Shown here one piece after another: positions 39,158 through 48,858 of a stretch of DNA of 64,000 bases. Position 1 is the first letter of the stretch. Each line of letters begins with the position of its first letter. A program made the translations under genes and the position numbers. The notes beneath the pieces are model-generated. The model was not told the origin of the DNA. It saw nothing but the letters and a program-made list of their open reading frames with translations, and did not search any database. The DNA is from an uncultured Aquimarina sp. (GTDB taxonomy: Bacteria > Bacteroidota > Bacteroidia > Flavobacteriales > Flavobacteriaceae), in the NCBI GenBank assembly GCA_947493035.1, contig CANLOW010000005.1:124001-188000 (forward strand). The letters are read 5' to 3'.

Positions 39158-39817
39158 TTACCCTACTACTTTTTCTTTCCACAAAAATTTTCCGAAGTCT
39201 ACTATGTTTTCCAGCGGTGTGTTATCAAATATGTCAAACACTGTATTTACGGACTTCTCTATTGCCACATCTGTTTTTTCAAAACTTGGCGAATCGTCTT
39301 CCATCCAAAATTTTAATAAGAATAAAAATTGTAACCATACGGCTTCAGCCACAACCTTAACTGGTTTTTTCAAAACTTTAAGATTTACTGACTCATTATC
39401 AGTTTCGACAAGCTCAGTTCCGAAATCTACTATCTTGTCTCTTAATTTGGTTAACTGCTTTATGTTTTTCCATTGGTGCTGTTTCTCTTCTTTTAAAGCA
39501 AATAAAACATAACTTCTATTCGCAGTAAATAGTTCAAAAATGGTATAATAGAATATTAACAATTTTTCGCGGCTAGAATATCCGTTGTAATCCTCATTGT
39601 TCAACAACAAGCTTTCTACATTCAAATAAAATGCTACCCAAATAGACTTTTTTAGACCATCTAAGCTCCCGAAATGTTTATAAAAATCTTCCTCATTGAT
39701 CTTATTGTGCTTACAAAAAGCAAACACATTTGTAGGTACTTCATTTAGCAATACGTATTCCATATAGGTTGAAACGATTGCTTCTTTTGTATTTTTTTTT
39801 GCTGTAGCCATATCCAT
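39158..39817 (-). CDS. TetR-family transcriptional regulator
   Basis: 219 residues. The N-terminal three-helix DNA-binding domain is recognisable (KEAIVSTYMEYVLLNEVPTNVFAFCKHNKINEEDFYKHFGSLDGLKKSIW, given here only in outline), with a divergent ligand domain rich in aromatic residues. TetR proteins usually repress neighbouring genes; the ABC1 kinase gene 28 bp downstream is the likely target or partner. Start may be Met1 or Met3. Confidence 0.8.
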   Translation of the reverse strand: MDMATAKKNTKEAIVSTYMEYVLLNEVPTNVFAFCKHNKINEEDFYKHFGSLDGLKKSIWVAFYLNVESLLLNNEDYNGYSSREKLLIFYYTIFELFTANRSYVLFALKEEKQHQWKNIKQLTKLRDKIVDFGTELVETDNESVNLKVLKKPVKVVAEAVWLQFLFLLKFWMEDDSPSFEKTDVAIEKSVNTVFDIFDNTPLENIVDFGKFLWKEKVVG

Positions 39818-39908
39818 AAACTTTGATATAAAGATAGTGAGTGTTTAATCTTTACCCGAATTACTAAAACAAAACATTTGTTAAATTTTAAAAACGAATT
39901 TGAAGCTA

Positions 39909-42437
39909 TTACCAAGTCACTCGAAAGCTCAGATTAGGTGTGATCCCTAAAGAAGTATAATCGAAAGTAAGTAATTCGTTATCTACACCAGGAGAGAAGC
40001 GAAATTCCCTATTTATCGTTTCTTTAAAATTATATAAGTTCTTCAATGACAGACCTACTTCATATTGAGGTGACTTTTTGGATAAACGTTTAAAATCATA
40101 TTTCAATGAAGCATCTAAACGATGATAAATTGGTAGATTACCAGACTCAATGTTAGAAAAATCAACACTTAAAGGTTGTCCTTCTACTTTTTCGTTTTCT
40201 TTAGCTTCTGCTGTTGCTTTTCCACTATGTAATAACCATGAAGTTGAAAAGTGCCATTGTTTCCATTGAAAAAGTGTTACCCATTTCAACGTATGTTCAA
40301 TATTTATATTACTCCTAAAAAAACGACCACTATTCAAACTTTCAAAGCGATTTTTTTGATTTACATAAGAATAACTCAACCAACTTTCAAAACGACTGAA
40401 TTTATGCTTCAAAAACACCTCTCCTCCTAAAGTCCTACTTTCTCCTATAGATCTGTTGTTATTCAATATATTTAGGAAACCTGAAGAAAATGTAGCAATA
40501 TTATCTATTTCTTTGAAATAAGCATCTGCTTCTAATACCCATTTTCTTACTTTAAAAGCTCCACCAAGGTTATAATGATTCGATTTTATTATTTCTAGAT
40601 CATCATCGGTAGCTCCCCAGACTAAATTTTCTAAGGCAATAGTACTAAATTCAGATTCTCGAATTTGCGTCACCGATTGGGTTTGCCTGTTATATGATCC
40701 GTTTATAGAAAAATGCTTCCCTAACTGTTTTTCTAAATAAATTCTTGGTTCCAAAAAAAACTCAGAACTTGTAGAGTAACGATTCGCTCTTACACCTAAA
40801 TTAAATTTTAAATTATTCGTTTTTTGAAAAATATAATCTACGAAACCACTAGTTGTTTGTAACACATTTCTATCCTGATCTAATAAAATTTCAATACCAC
40901 TTTCTTCTGTTTCGAACGCATAACGGACTAAATTTTCAGAATATGCTACTCCAGTAGTAATATGATTGTTTGAATTTATCTCTAAATTAAATTCTGTCTC
41001 TAATCCTAAATCATTTACAAAATTTGTTCTTGAATTAGCATTTTGGTCATTATCATCTTGAAATATAAATGAATAATCTAAGGTATATGCAGAATTATAA
41101 ACATTCAATTTAGCATCAAGTTTCTTTGAAAACTGATGATCCCATTGCATACTGTATCCTAAGTTTTGAGTAATTAAATTATCATTTTGCGAATTCGACT
41201 GTTGAGAGCTAGAAAAGTTAAGATCATTTTTACTGACTAATAAATTACCTTGTACTTTATCCTTTTCACCCAACTTGGCTTGTAAAGAAAGAGTACTATC
41301 GTAGAAATAAAACTCATCTTCTCCTTCCTTTGCATTTTCGATTCTTGTATTCTGAAAAACACGTTCAGACAATTGCGAATATGTAGGTGATGCCCATAAA
41401 TCGGTAAAAGAACGCCTTCCTGATAAGGTAACCGATAAATGATCTTTAATGATTGGAATTTTAGCAAAAAAATCGGCATGTAATAAATTAGTTCCTATAC
41501 CTCCTTTAAATTCATTATTCACCTCATTACTAGTATTCATATCTATTAACCCACCTACTCTGCCTCCATATTTAGGCGATATTGATTTCTTATAAAAGTC
41601 AACCTCATCAATTACCGATGGGTTAAAAGCTGAGAGTAATCCAAAAAAGTGACTTTGATTGTAGGTATTAATGCCATTCCACCTTACTAAATTTTGATCT
41701 GGAGTACCTCCACGTATAAAAATTCTAGAAGCCGACTCAAAAGGGCTAATCACTCCTGGTATCTGTTGTACAGCTTGCATAATATCAGGTGTAGATAAAC
41801 CTGCAAGAACTTCGAAGTTAGATGGTGTAAAAACCACTTTTTGATCAATATGCTCGAAACCTGGTGATAAATAATCGCCCACTACTACTTCATCTAACTT
41901 TACTTCATTATTAAAAACTGTTATTGTAGGACATTTTTGCTTAAATAATTCTTTTACAGTTACTGTACGTAAAGAGTAATTTTCTCCTTCAATCGTTATA
42001 TGGCTGCCATAATCTATTTTATCTATAATAAAATAATCATTCTCATCTAATGTTATAACATCACCTGCTGCCGTGTTAATAACAAGCTGTTGTTTAGTCA
42101 CCTTATAGTTGAATTGATCTTTTATATACCCACAAATAGATACACTATCATCAACTCTCAAGGAACGTATACTAATATATTTTTCTGAGACTTGTTGAAA
42201 TCTCAATTTTGTTTGTTTTTCTAATTTATTCAATATAGATAACAAAGAATGCCCTTGAAGATTCAAAGGCATAATTTCTCTATTGGCATTTTGTTCTAAA
42301 TAAGAAAATGTTATGCCAAAATGCTGTTCGAGTTTAGGTATATATTCTTTTAATATTACTTTTTCCTGAGCATTGATCTTATACATTGCGAATAAAACCA
42401 GAAATAAAGTAACACATAACTTCTTATAGAAATGCAT
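39909..42437 (-). CDS. FecA-type TonB-dependent receptor with STN signalling domain
   Basis: 842 residues. Signal peptide ends INA-Q; then a secretin/TonB N-terminal (STN) domain (about 27-95, LNLQGHSLLSILNKLEKQTKLRF), a short linker domain, a plug (about 190-310, GGTPDQNLVRWNGI, PKYGGRVGGLIDMNT) and a long 22-strand-type barrel ending in SFRVTW (aromatic C-terminus). The plug preceded by an STN domain is the hallmark of transducing receptors that talk to FecR-type anti-sigma factors. Gene order sigma factor - FecR - receptor supports this. The ligand is unknown; not necessarily iron. Confidence 0.88.
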   Translation of the reverse strand: MHFYKKLCVTLFLVLFAMYKINAQEKVILKEYIPKLEQHFGITFSYLEQNANREIMPLNLQGHSLLSILNKLEKQTKLRFQQVSEKYISIRSLRVDDSVSICGYIKDQFNYKVTKQQLVINTAAGDVITLDENDYFIIDKIDYGSHITIEGENYSLRTVTVKELFKQKCPTITVFNNEVKLDEVVVGDYLSPGFEHIDQKVVFTPSNFEVLAGLSTPDIMQAVQQIPGVISPFESASRIFIRGGTPDQNLVRWNGINTYNQSHFFGLLSAFNPSVIDEVDFYKKSISPKYGGRVGGLIDMNTSNEVNNEFKGGIGTNLLHADFFAKIPIIKDHLSVTLSGRRSFTDLWASPTYSQLSERVFQNTRIENAKEGEDEFYFYDSTLSLQAKLGEKDKVQGNLLVSKNDLNFSSSQQSNSQNDNLITQNLGYSMQWDHQFSKKLDAKLNVYNSAYTLDYSFIFQDDNDQNANSRTNFVNDLGLETEFNLEINSNNHITTGVAYSENLVRYAFETEESGIEILLDQDRNVLQTTSGFVDYIFQKTNNLKFNLGVRANRYSTSSEFFLEPRIYLEKQLGKHFSINGSYNRQTQSVTQIRESEFSTIALENLVWGATDDDLEIIKSNHYNLGGAFKVRKWVLEADAYFKEIDNIATFSSGFLNILNNNRSIGESRTLGGEVFLKHKFSRFESWLSYSYVNQKNRFESLNSGRFFRSNINIEHTLKWVTLFQWKQWHFSTSWLLHSGKATAEAKENEKVEGQPLSVDFSNIESGNLPIYHRLDASLKYDFKRLSKKSPQYEVGLSLKNLYNFKETINREFRFSPGVDNELLTFDYTSLGITPNLSFRVTW

Positions 42438-42451
42438 TAAACGTGTCCGTA

Positions 42452-43405
42452 TTATTTGCTTAAAATTACAACTTTAGATCTTCCCTCAAGGGCATATTTA
42501 ACATTAGTTGTCCCTAAAATAATTTTTACGGCTTCTTCTAAATTATCATTAGGAAAGCTTCCTGTAAAAATAGATTCATTGCTTAAATACTCAACGCCTT
42601 CTATGGCTACTTTATATTGACGCTGAAGAGCCTTTAAGACTGTTGCCACAGGAATTTTTCTATAATTAGAAATATTATTTGACACCCAACTTGGTTCTTT
42701 AGATGTAAACTGCCAAGAATCTATATGCTTGTTTTTAATTTGAATTGCCATTCCTGGTGTAATCTCTTTATATGTCCCTCCAGATGTAACTCCTACTCGA
42801 CCTTCATAGCACTTTACAATAAACATATCATCCAAATTATTTACTGTGAATTGCGTTCCTAATACCTGGACTTTACCTAAAGTTGTATTTACTGTAAATT
42901 TCTCTCCCTTAGCTACCTTAAAATAAGCTTCACCATCTAATTGAATATTTCTATTCTCATTCCAGCTCTCTTTATTAAAACTAAGCTTCGAACTACCATT
43001 TAATAAAATTTCAGAATTATCTGGTAATTGAACTGCTAATGTCTCTCCTGGGTTCAAATCGTAAGTACTTTCTTTCTGAAAGAAAAAGAAACCAAGTAAA
43101 AGCAGTACAGCTGCAGCAATCCCAGAAGTGACATACTTCCAAAGAGCATTTGATTTTTTAGGATTTAAATTGATTACTTTATCATCTATTTTGGTTTTTA
43201 AGCCTCCATATGCTTTGTCTACATCAAAATCGGAAAATGCCATTTGATTCGAAGCATTTTTCATTTTCTTATAAATATTGTAATCAGGATGTGATTCGAA
43301 AGATTTAATTTCTTCCGCATTCAATTCATTACTCATCCATCTGGCAATAAATTGTTCATCATGTATATTAAAATTGTTATTCATAAATAACTTTTGCTTT
43401 TTCAT
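42452..43405 (-). CDS. FecR-family anti-sigma factor
   Basis: 317 residues (a second Met eight codons in, at 43384, is an equally good start). A cytoplasmic N-domain (about 10-80) precedes one membrane helix (about 90-108, YVTSGIAAAVLLLLGFFFF). The periplasmic part carries the FecR domain (LNPGETLAVQLPDNSEILLNGSSKLSF, DGEAYFKVAKGEKFTVNTTLGKVQVLGTQF) and a C-terminal STN-like DUF4974 region (IPVATVLKALQRQYKVAIEG). It would hold the ECF sigma factor inactive until the receptor signals. Confidence 0.92.
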   Translation of the reverse strand: MKKQKLFMNNNFNIHDEQFIARWMSNELNAEEIKSFESHPDYNIYKKMKNASNQMAFSDFDVDKAYGGLKTKIDDKVINLNPKKSNALWKYVTSGIAAAVLLLLGFFFFQKESTYDLNPGETLAVQLPDNSEILLNGSSKLSFNKESWNENRNIQLDGEAYFKVAKGEKFTVNTTLGKVQVLGTQFTVNNLDDMFIVKCYEGRVGVTSGGTYKEITPGMAIQIKNKHIDSWQFTSKEPSWVSNNISNYRKIPVATVLKALQRQYKVAIEGVEYLSNESIFTGSFPNDNLEEAVKIILGTTNVKYALEGRSKVVILSK

Positions 43406-43440
43406 TAAACGTTTCTAGGTCTTTAATCCCTACTAACTAT

Positions 43441-43968
43441 TTATATATTATTACCTAATTGTTCTTTCATTTTTTTAAGTGCCTTCCCCATTAATTTCTC
43501 AATGGCCTTTACAGATACGCCTGAAAGCTCTGCAATCTCTCTGTATGTTTTTTTCTCAATCCTACTCAACAAGAATACTTCTCTTTGCCTATCTGGCAAA
43601 CTGGCAATGGATTTTTTAAAGGTTTCCATAAACTCCTGCGATTCCATTTCAAATTCAGGTGTTTCATTAGTATAGCCTTTAGAATAGCCTGCAATAATAC
43701 CATGATGCTTAAATTTCACTTGATCATGTCTTCTCAAACTAATTCCTAGATTAACTGCTACAGTAAACACATAGCTTTTGGCTTTACTTAATTCTACCTT
43801 TCCACAATTATCCCATAATTTGATGAAAGCATCTTGAACAAGGTCTTCAGCTTCAGAGGGATCCCCAAACTTAGCTATTAGAAAATTCCGTAATCCTTTA
43901 GAATGAGTTATAAAAAGGTGATGAAAGATTTTTTCTTTGCAAATATTTTCTCCTTGAACAACTTTCAT
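43441..43968 (-). CDS. ECF RNA polymerase sigma factor (FecI-like)
   Basis: 175 residues with region 2 (HSKGLRNFLIAKFGDPSEAEDLVQDAFIKLWDN, in outline) and region 4 (ASLPDRQREVFLLSRIEKKTYREIAELSGVSVKAIEKLMGKAL, in outline) of group IV sigma factors. A 33-bp gap leads to the FecR-type gene. Together with FecR and the receptor it forms a cell-surface signalling cassette. The lipoprotein gene at 44112 is divergent and is a natural candidate regulon member. Confidence 0.92.
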   Translation of the reverse strand: MKVVQGENICKEKIFHHLFITHSKGLRNFLIAKFGDPSEAEDLVQDAFIKLWDNCGKVELSKAKSYVFTVAVNLGISLRRHDQVKFKHHGIIAGYSKGYTNETPEFEMESQEFMETFKKSIASLPDRQREVFLLSRIEKKTYREIAELSGVSVKAIEKLMGKALKKMKEQLGNNI

Positions 43969-44111
43969 ATATTATATTTTTTGATTCCTTTTATTAAGAA
44001 ATCTACTTCAAAAGTAGGACAAACTATATTAGAAAAAAAAGGTAGGGTAATCCTCCTCCTGATCGTTACTCAATAGGTAAGCCAAATTTTATTTGCTTAA
44101 ATTTACCCATT

Positions 44112-45605
44112 ATGAATTTACTGAAATTAAAAAATTCACATATTTTAAAGTTTAGCTTACTTTTATTTTCCTGCCTACTTGCAATTGGATGTTTAAGTGA
44201 AGGAGATACTTTTGGTGATGATACTGATTTACGCTCGCTTGAAGACTTAGATATAGGAACCTTAGCTATACCCGCTTTTTTGGATAATTCTCAGACTTGT
44301 TTCAATATAGAATTTCCGATACAACTAATTTCAAATACTAATACATTAATATCAATATCAAAGCTTAGTGAGCTAGAAGAATTTACTAAATCTCAAAGTG
44401 AACTTTTCTTCACCTCCGGTATAGTAATGCCATTTGACATTTCCTTTGATGGAAACTCTAGAACTATTGATACTCAAAGTAAATATCAAGATTTAGTATC
44501 TCAATGTTCTCTACAAACTATATCAGATTTTTACCAAAACATTGAAAATAAAAATTGTATTAGTTTCAATTTCCCAATAGAACTAACGATTGATAATACA
44601 TCAATAGCAATTGAAAATAATACAGAATTAGCCCAAACTATAAGTAATTCTCAATCATTCGATATAAATTACCCATTAGAAGTATTTGATTTGAACCAAA
44701 ATATTATTGAAGTTAAAAATGATTTCGATTTTTTCAATATCCTAAAAGAATGCTCTAACACAACGTTCTGCTTCGAGCACACGATAGATTTAATTCAACA
44801 AGAAAACGAATACCCTACCTTTTCATTCTTTGCTGAAATTATTAGTATAGAACCTGACACAAGTGCTGAAATCCTTAATGAGATAACATATACTTGGACT
44901 GTTAATGGAGAAGAAAGGACTGACAAAACAACCCCTTCTGCTGATTTTATTTTTAATGAAGATGGAGTTTATGAAATTTGTGTTACAACACTAATAGAAA
45001 ATTGTGATACTATTACAAAATGTACGTCAATCACTGTTTCCGAAAACACTCTTTTTTGCTTTGATTACACTATAGACTTAACCCAGCAAGAAAACCAACT
45101 CCCTACCTATTCTTTCTTTGCTGAAATTATCAGTAATGAACCTGATGTAAGTACGGAAGCTTTTAGTAAACTAACATATGCTTGGACTGTTAATGGAGAA
45201 GAAAGGCTCGATAAAACAAATTCTTTTTCTGATTTCGTTTTTAATGAAGACGGAATCTATGAAGTTTGTGTTACAACTCAAGTAGAAAATTGTGATATTG
45301 TCACTGAGTGTACTTCAATCACTGTTTCTGAAAACATTCTTATCTGTAAAGATCTCGAAATATCTCTGCGACTATTGGAAGAAGGATCATCATTGTATGA
45401 ATTTAGAGTACCTGAAGAATTCATTGAAAAATATGCTTCTTTTCAATGGCAAATTGCAAATGAATTTCAAGAAAATACTGCACATATTTTAAGTTTTGAT
45501 TTCTCTAATCTAGAAAAAGATGTTTATCTTATTTGTGTTACCGGTTTTGGTGATGAATGCCAAGAAAACAACGATATGATTTGTGAAGAAATTGACTTAA
45601 GGTAA
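44112..45605 (+). CDS. Repeat-containing surface lipoprotein opposite the sigma/FecR cassette
   Basis: 497 residues, lipobox LAIGC (Cys27). The first half (about 45-210) has two related units around CFNIEFPIQL and CISFNFPIEL. Residues about 217-312 and 313-408 are two closely similar PKD-like copies (TFCFEHTIDLIQQEN / LFCFDYTIDLTQQEN; TWTVNGEERTDKT / AWTVNGEERLDKT; ENCDTITKCTSITVSEN / ENCDIVTECTSITVSEN), then a more distant third copy to the end (YLICVTGFGDECQEN). The repeats are Cys paired. Position divergent from the FecI-type gene and the exported multi-repeat design suggest a surface ligand-binding protein matched to the receptor; this is inference. Confidence 0.7.
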   Translation: MNLLKLKNSHILKFSLLLFSCLLAIGCLSEGDTFGDDTDLRSLEDLDIGTLAIPAFLDNSQTCFNIEFPIQLISNTNTLISISKLSELEEFTKSQSELFFTSGIVMPFDISFDGNSRTIDTQSKYQDLVSQCSLQTISDFYQNIENKNCISFNFPIELTIDNTSIAIENNTELAQTISNSQSFDINYPLEVFDLNQNIIEVKNDFDFFNILKECSNTTFCFEHTIDLIQQENEYPTFSFFAEIISIEPDTSAEILNEITYTWTVNGEERTDKTTPSADFIFNEDGVYEICVTTLIENCDTITKCTSITVSENTLFCFDYTIDLTQQENQLPTYSFFAEIISNEPDVSTEAFSKLTYAWTVNGEERLDKTNSFSDFVFNEDGIYEVCVTTQVENCDIVTECTSITVSENILICKDLEISLRLLEEGSSLYEFRVPEEFIEKYASFQWQIANEFQENTAHILSFDFSNLEKDVYLICVTGFGDECQENNDMICEEIDLR

Positions 45606-45969
45606 GTTTTAAATTCAGATAATTGATTACCACCTGTAAGCACCATTAAAATTAACTACCTAGAAACAGCCCATGAGGCATTTATATGAAATAAAATTTT
45701 AATTTCAAGTCTAGCGTTGGGACATTACACCCTTTGACAGTGCCAATAAAAACTCTTTCTTAGTCTAAATGGGTTTACAGAAATAGTAAAGATTTTATGT
45801 ATATCCGCAATTAGTAATATTATATAAAGTTTCGTCATTCCTTGCTTGACAAGGAATCTCATCCTACTGATTTCTATATCCTTAACAAGATCCTGAAACG
45901 AGTTCAGGATGTCGTAATTCTTATTATTAGTGATTACGAATATTCAAAAAAGATTTTAAGTATATTTTA
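45606..45969. other. Intergenic region with hairpin repeat
   Basis: 364 bp without a gene between the lipoprotein and the MATE gene (convergent). The only clear structure is the repeat at 45833-45920. Confidence 0.6.
45833..45920 (+). repeat. Dispersed two-hairpin repeat
   Basis: Two perfect short hairpins: ATTCCTTG (45837-45844) / CAAGGAAT (45850-45857) and ATCCTGAA (45890-45897) / TTCAGGAT (45903-45910). The CGTCATTCC start and GGAATCTCATCC body resemble mobile intergenic repeats widespread in flavobacteria; similar words occur at 34690-34780. Confidence 0.6.
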
Positions 45970-47304
45970 TTATTCTCCTATTTTATTAATCAAATAGCGA
46001 TATCTGATGAAAAGTAATATACATGAAACGGTTAAACCTGTAAACAACGCAATCCAAATACCAAAAGCGCCTAAATGAAAAACTTTACTTAAAAGGTACA
46101 TCAAGGGAAACCCTACTACCCAATAAGCAACAAAAAGAATAACTGTAGGCATTTTCACATCCAACAAACCTCTTAAAGACCCCAGTAAAGTAACCTGTAA
46201 ACCATCACTTAACTGAAAAAGAGCCACAATAAATAGTAACTGAGCTGCTATATGTATTACTTCAACTTCTTCTACATACAACGTAGGAATCCAATGCCTA
46301 ATAAACACAAATAAAACACCAAATACTAATTGAATTACAGCTGTTAATAACAAAATAGATCTTGAAATCCTAATCATATTAGGGATATCCTTTTTACCCA
46401 ACTGATTACCTACTCTAATAGTTGCGGCTACTCCAAAACCAACTGCAACCATAAAAGTTAAAGAAGCTACATTCAATGCTATTTGGTTTGCTGCTTGTGC
46501 ATTTATACTTAGACTTCCAGCCATGAAAATAGACATGGTAAAGAAACCAAATTCAAATAATAATTGCATTGCAATTGAAAAACCTAATTTAACTAACCTT
46601 CTTATCTGTTCCCATTCGAATTGAGATGCTCTTGGCCATTTCAAATAAGATTTAAGTGCTTCTTTCTTAATGATCAAAAAGTACAACACCAAAAACATCA
46701 CTACTCGAGATACCAAAGTTCCAATACCAGCACCCGTAACACCTAATTCGGGACCTCCCCATTTTCCGAAAATGAATATATAGTTGAGTAAGATATTCAA
46801 TACATTTCCAACCATAGTAGCAACCATGGATAGCTTAGTCAGCGACATTCCATCTGAAAATTGTTTAGCTCCTTGATATAATGCATAAGGAATCATAGAA
46901 GTCGCCAAAACATTCAAATAAGGCATAGCTATTTCTACTACTTCTTCAGGTTGATTAAACAATGGAACAAATTGCTGAATTACCTTAATTACTCCAAATA
47001 AGAAAATTCCAATAATTCCACAAAGTAGTAATCCATAGCTTGCTACTTTACCTCCTTGTTCTCTGTTTTGTTCTCCATGAAATTGAGCTGTAAGTGGCGT
47101 AATACTCATCGAAAAACCAAGAACTACAGACATCACTACAAAGAAAATACCATTCCCTAACGAAACTGCTGCTAGTGATGCTGCTCCAAGTTCTCCAACC
47201 ATTAGGTTATCAACGATACCTACAGCCACTTGACCTACCTGGCCTATAATTACAGGCGCTGCAAGTTTTGTATTTGTTGAAAATTCTTTAGTGTATTGTC
47301 TCAA
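45970..47304 (-). CDS. MATE-family multidrug efflux transporter
   Basis: 444 residues with about twelve helices in two similar halves, matching NorM/MATE: APVIIGQVGQVAVGIVDNLMVGELG near the N-terminus, and the second-half counterpart GFSIAMQLLFEFGFF. It exports cationic compounds by Na+ or H+ antiport. The start is a TTG at 47304: no ATG is available and an in-frame TGA lies ten codons upstream. It is 22 bp downstream of ppk2 on the same strand, probably one operon. Confidence 0.9.
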   Translation of the reverse strand: MRQYTKEFSTNTKLAAPVIIGQVGQVAVGIVDNLMVGELGAASLAAVSLGNGIFFVVMSVVLGFSMSITPLTAQFHGEQNREQGGKVASYGLLLCGIIGIFLFGVIKVIQQFVPLFNQPEEVVEIAMPYLNVLATSMIPYALYQGAKQFSDGMSLTKLSMVATMVGNVLNILLNYIFIFGKWGGPELGVTGAGIGTLVSRVVMFLVLYFLIIKKEALKSYLKWPRASQFEWEQIRRLVKLGFSIAMQLLFEFGFFTMSIFMAGSLSINAQAANQIALNVASLTFMVAVGFGVAATIRVGNQLGKKDIPNMIRISRSILLLTAVIQLVFGVLFVFIRHWIPTLYVEEVEVIHIAAQLLFIVALFQLSDGLQVTLLGSLRGLLDVKMPTVILFVAYWVVGFPLMYLLSKVFHLGAFGIWIALFTGLTVSCILLFIRYRYLINKIGE

Positions 47305-47326
47305 CTTTTTTTGAGCGAAGTTAGTT

Positions 47327-48187
47327 TTATTCTTCGTTCAACTGTTTCAGATAACCTAAAAGATTACGTTTCGTTTCTGCATCCAATTCAGGCTCATCGA
47401 TATCATCTAAAGTTGCTAGTTTTTCATAAATAGTGTTAGCCACTAGATATCTAGCTACAGGTTTAGAGTCTGCAGGGATCACATGCCATGGTGCATTATT
47501 TGTTGAGGTTTCCCTTATAGCCTTCTCGTAACATTCCTGATATTGCTTCCAAAGCTTTCTTTCCTTTAGGTCACTAGAAGAGAATTTCCAGTTTTTTTCT
47601 TCTTTTTCAATACGACGTACTAATCGTCTTTTTTGCTCTTCCTTAGATAAGTTTAAAAAGAATTTAAAAATAACTGTTCCATTATTTGTCAAATGCTCTT
47701 CAAAATTTCGAATTTGTTCGTAACGAGCATCCCAAAAACTTTCATCTATATCTTCTACAGCTTCAATATTTGGAATATTTTCTCCTAAAATATACTCGGG
47801 GTGCACTTTAGTTACGAGCACATTTTCATAATGTGTTCTATTAAAAATACCAAATTTACCTCTTGGTGGTAATACGATATAATGCCTCCATAAAAAATCG
47901 TGTTTCAGCTCTAATTCCGTAGGAACCTTAAAGCTATTCACTTCAATACCACTAGTATTAAACTCTTTAAATACTTCTCTAATTAAACTGTCTTTTCCAG
48001 AAGTATCCATTCCTTGTAGGCAAATCAATACTGAATATTTACCATGAGCATATAGTTTTTCTTGTAGTTTACTTAGCTTTCCCCTAACCTTTTTTAATGC
48101 TTTTTTAGCTTCATCATCCGAAAATGAATCTAATTTAGTTAGTGACTTTTTTATATCGAATGTACTATTAGCTTTTAAATCTTCCAT
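47327..48187 (-). CDS. Polyphosphate kinase 2 family (polyP:nucleotide phosphotransferase)
   Basis: 286 residues. P-loop-like Walker A GMDTSGKDSLIREVF, DFLWRHYIVLPPRGKFGIFNRTHYENVLVTKVHPE (in outline) and the lid-module Arg cluster KEEQKRRLVRRIEKEEKNWKFS are diagnostic of PPK2. The enzyme moves phosphate between polyphosphate and nucleoside mono- or diphosphates; the single-domain, about 290-residue form resembles class I/III enzymes, and the preferred nucleotide cannot be told. Flanked by the MATE gene (22 bp) and ABC module (17 bp). Confidence 0.92.
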   Translation of the reverse strand: MEDLKANSTFDIKKSLTKLDSFSDDEAKKALKKVRGKLSKLQEKLYAHGKYSVLICLQGMDTSGKDSLIREVFKEFNTSGIEVNSFKVPTELELKHDFLWRHYIVLPPRGKFGIFNRTHYENVLVTKVHPEYILGENIPNIEAVEDIDESFWDARYEQIRNFEEHLTNNGTVIFKFFLNLSKEEQKRRLVRRIEKEEKNWKFSSSDLKERKLWKQYQECYEKAIRETSTNNAPWHVIPADSKPVARYLVANTIYEKLATLDDIDEPELDAETKRNLLGYLKQLNEE

Positions 48188-48204
48188 ATGTTAATTTTAA
48201 CTAG

Positions 48205-48858
48205 TTATGGTAAATATCCCCAAAATGTTAATTCTTCTTTACTATTAATATTTTTGTAATGTCCTTCATGTAAAAGTACTACATGAGTTGACACTCTTAA
48301 GATGTTATGATAATCATGATCTGTAACGATAATCCCTTTTTCGTTGCTCAAAGACTTCATAATACGCATTACTTCGTCTTTATACAATGGTGCAATACCA
48401 TTGAATGGTTCATCTAAAAGAATAAATTCTGTTTTACCATGCAACATTAATAATACTTCTAGCAAGCGTCGTTCTCCTCCTGATAAATTTATTGATTTAT
48501 ATTCCAATAATGGAGTTATAAATTCATGTTTACACACTTGTGTTATATATTTTTTATCACAAAAAACTTCTATTAATTTTCTAACCTTAATATGAGAAGG
48601 CAAAAAATGATCTTGAAATAAATAATTGATATGCTTTCTTCTATTCAATATTACATTCAACACCTTATTATCTATAGAAACATAACTAAAATCGCCTTTT
48701 ACAGATCCAAAAATTATTTTTAACAGTGTCGATTTTCCCGATCCATTCCTTCCTAAAAGCCCTACTATTTCTCCTTTTTGACAGCTAAGAACAACGTCTT
48801 GCAACAGTTTTTTACCTTCAAAAGATTTCTCAATACTATCGATTTGTAATTTACACAT
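48205..48858 (-). CDS. Small ABC transporter ATPase
   Basis: 217 residues from ATG 48858, preferred over a TTG two codons upstream. Walker A GRNGSGKST, signature NLSGGERR, Walker B FILLDEPFNGIA and H-loop VTDHDYHN are intact. It overlaps by 8 bp the end of the 113-residue membrane protein gene, so the two are likely made together. The unusually small module (one ATPase and one three-to-four-helix protein) suggests a minimal exporter or a regulatory ABC unit; substrate unknown. Confidence 0.85.
   Translation of the reverse strand: MCKLQIDSIEKSFEGKKLLQDVVLSCQKGEIVGLLGRNGSGKSTLLKIIFGSVKGDFSYVSIDNKVLNVILNRRKHINYLFQDHFLPSHIKVRKLIEVFCDKKYITQVCKHEFITPLLEYKSINLSGGERRLLEVLLMLHGKTEFILLDEPFNGIAPLYKDEVMRIMKSLSNEKGIIVTDHDYHNILRVSTHVVLLHEGHYKNINSKEELTFWGYLP

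Noticed and set aside
39909..43968. Naming the cassette an iron-citrate (Fec) system
   Set aside because: Only the signalling architecture is shared; nothing shows the ligand is iron citrate.
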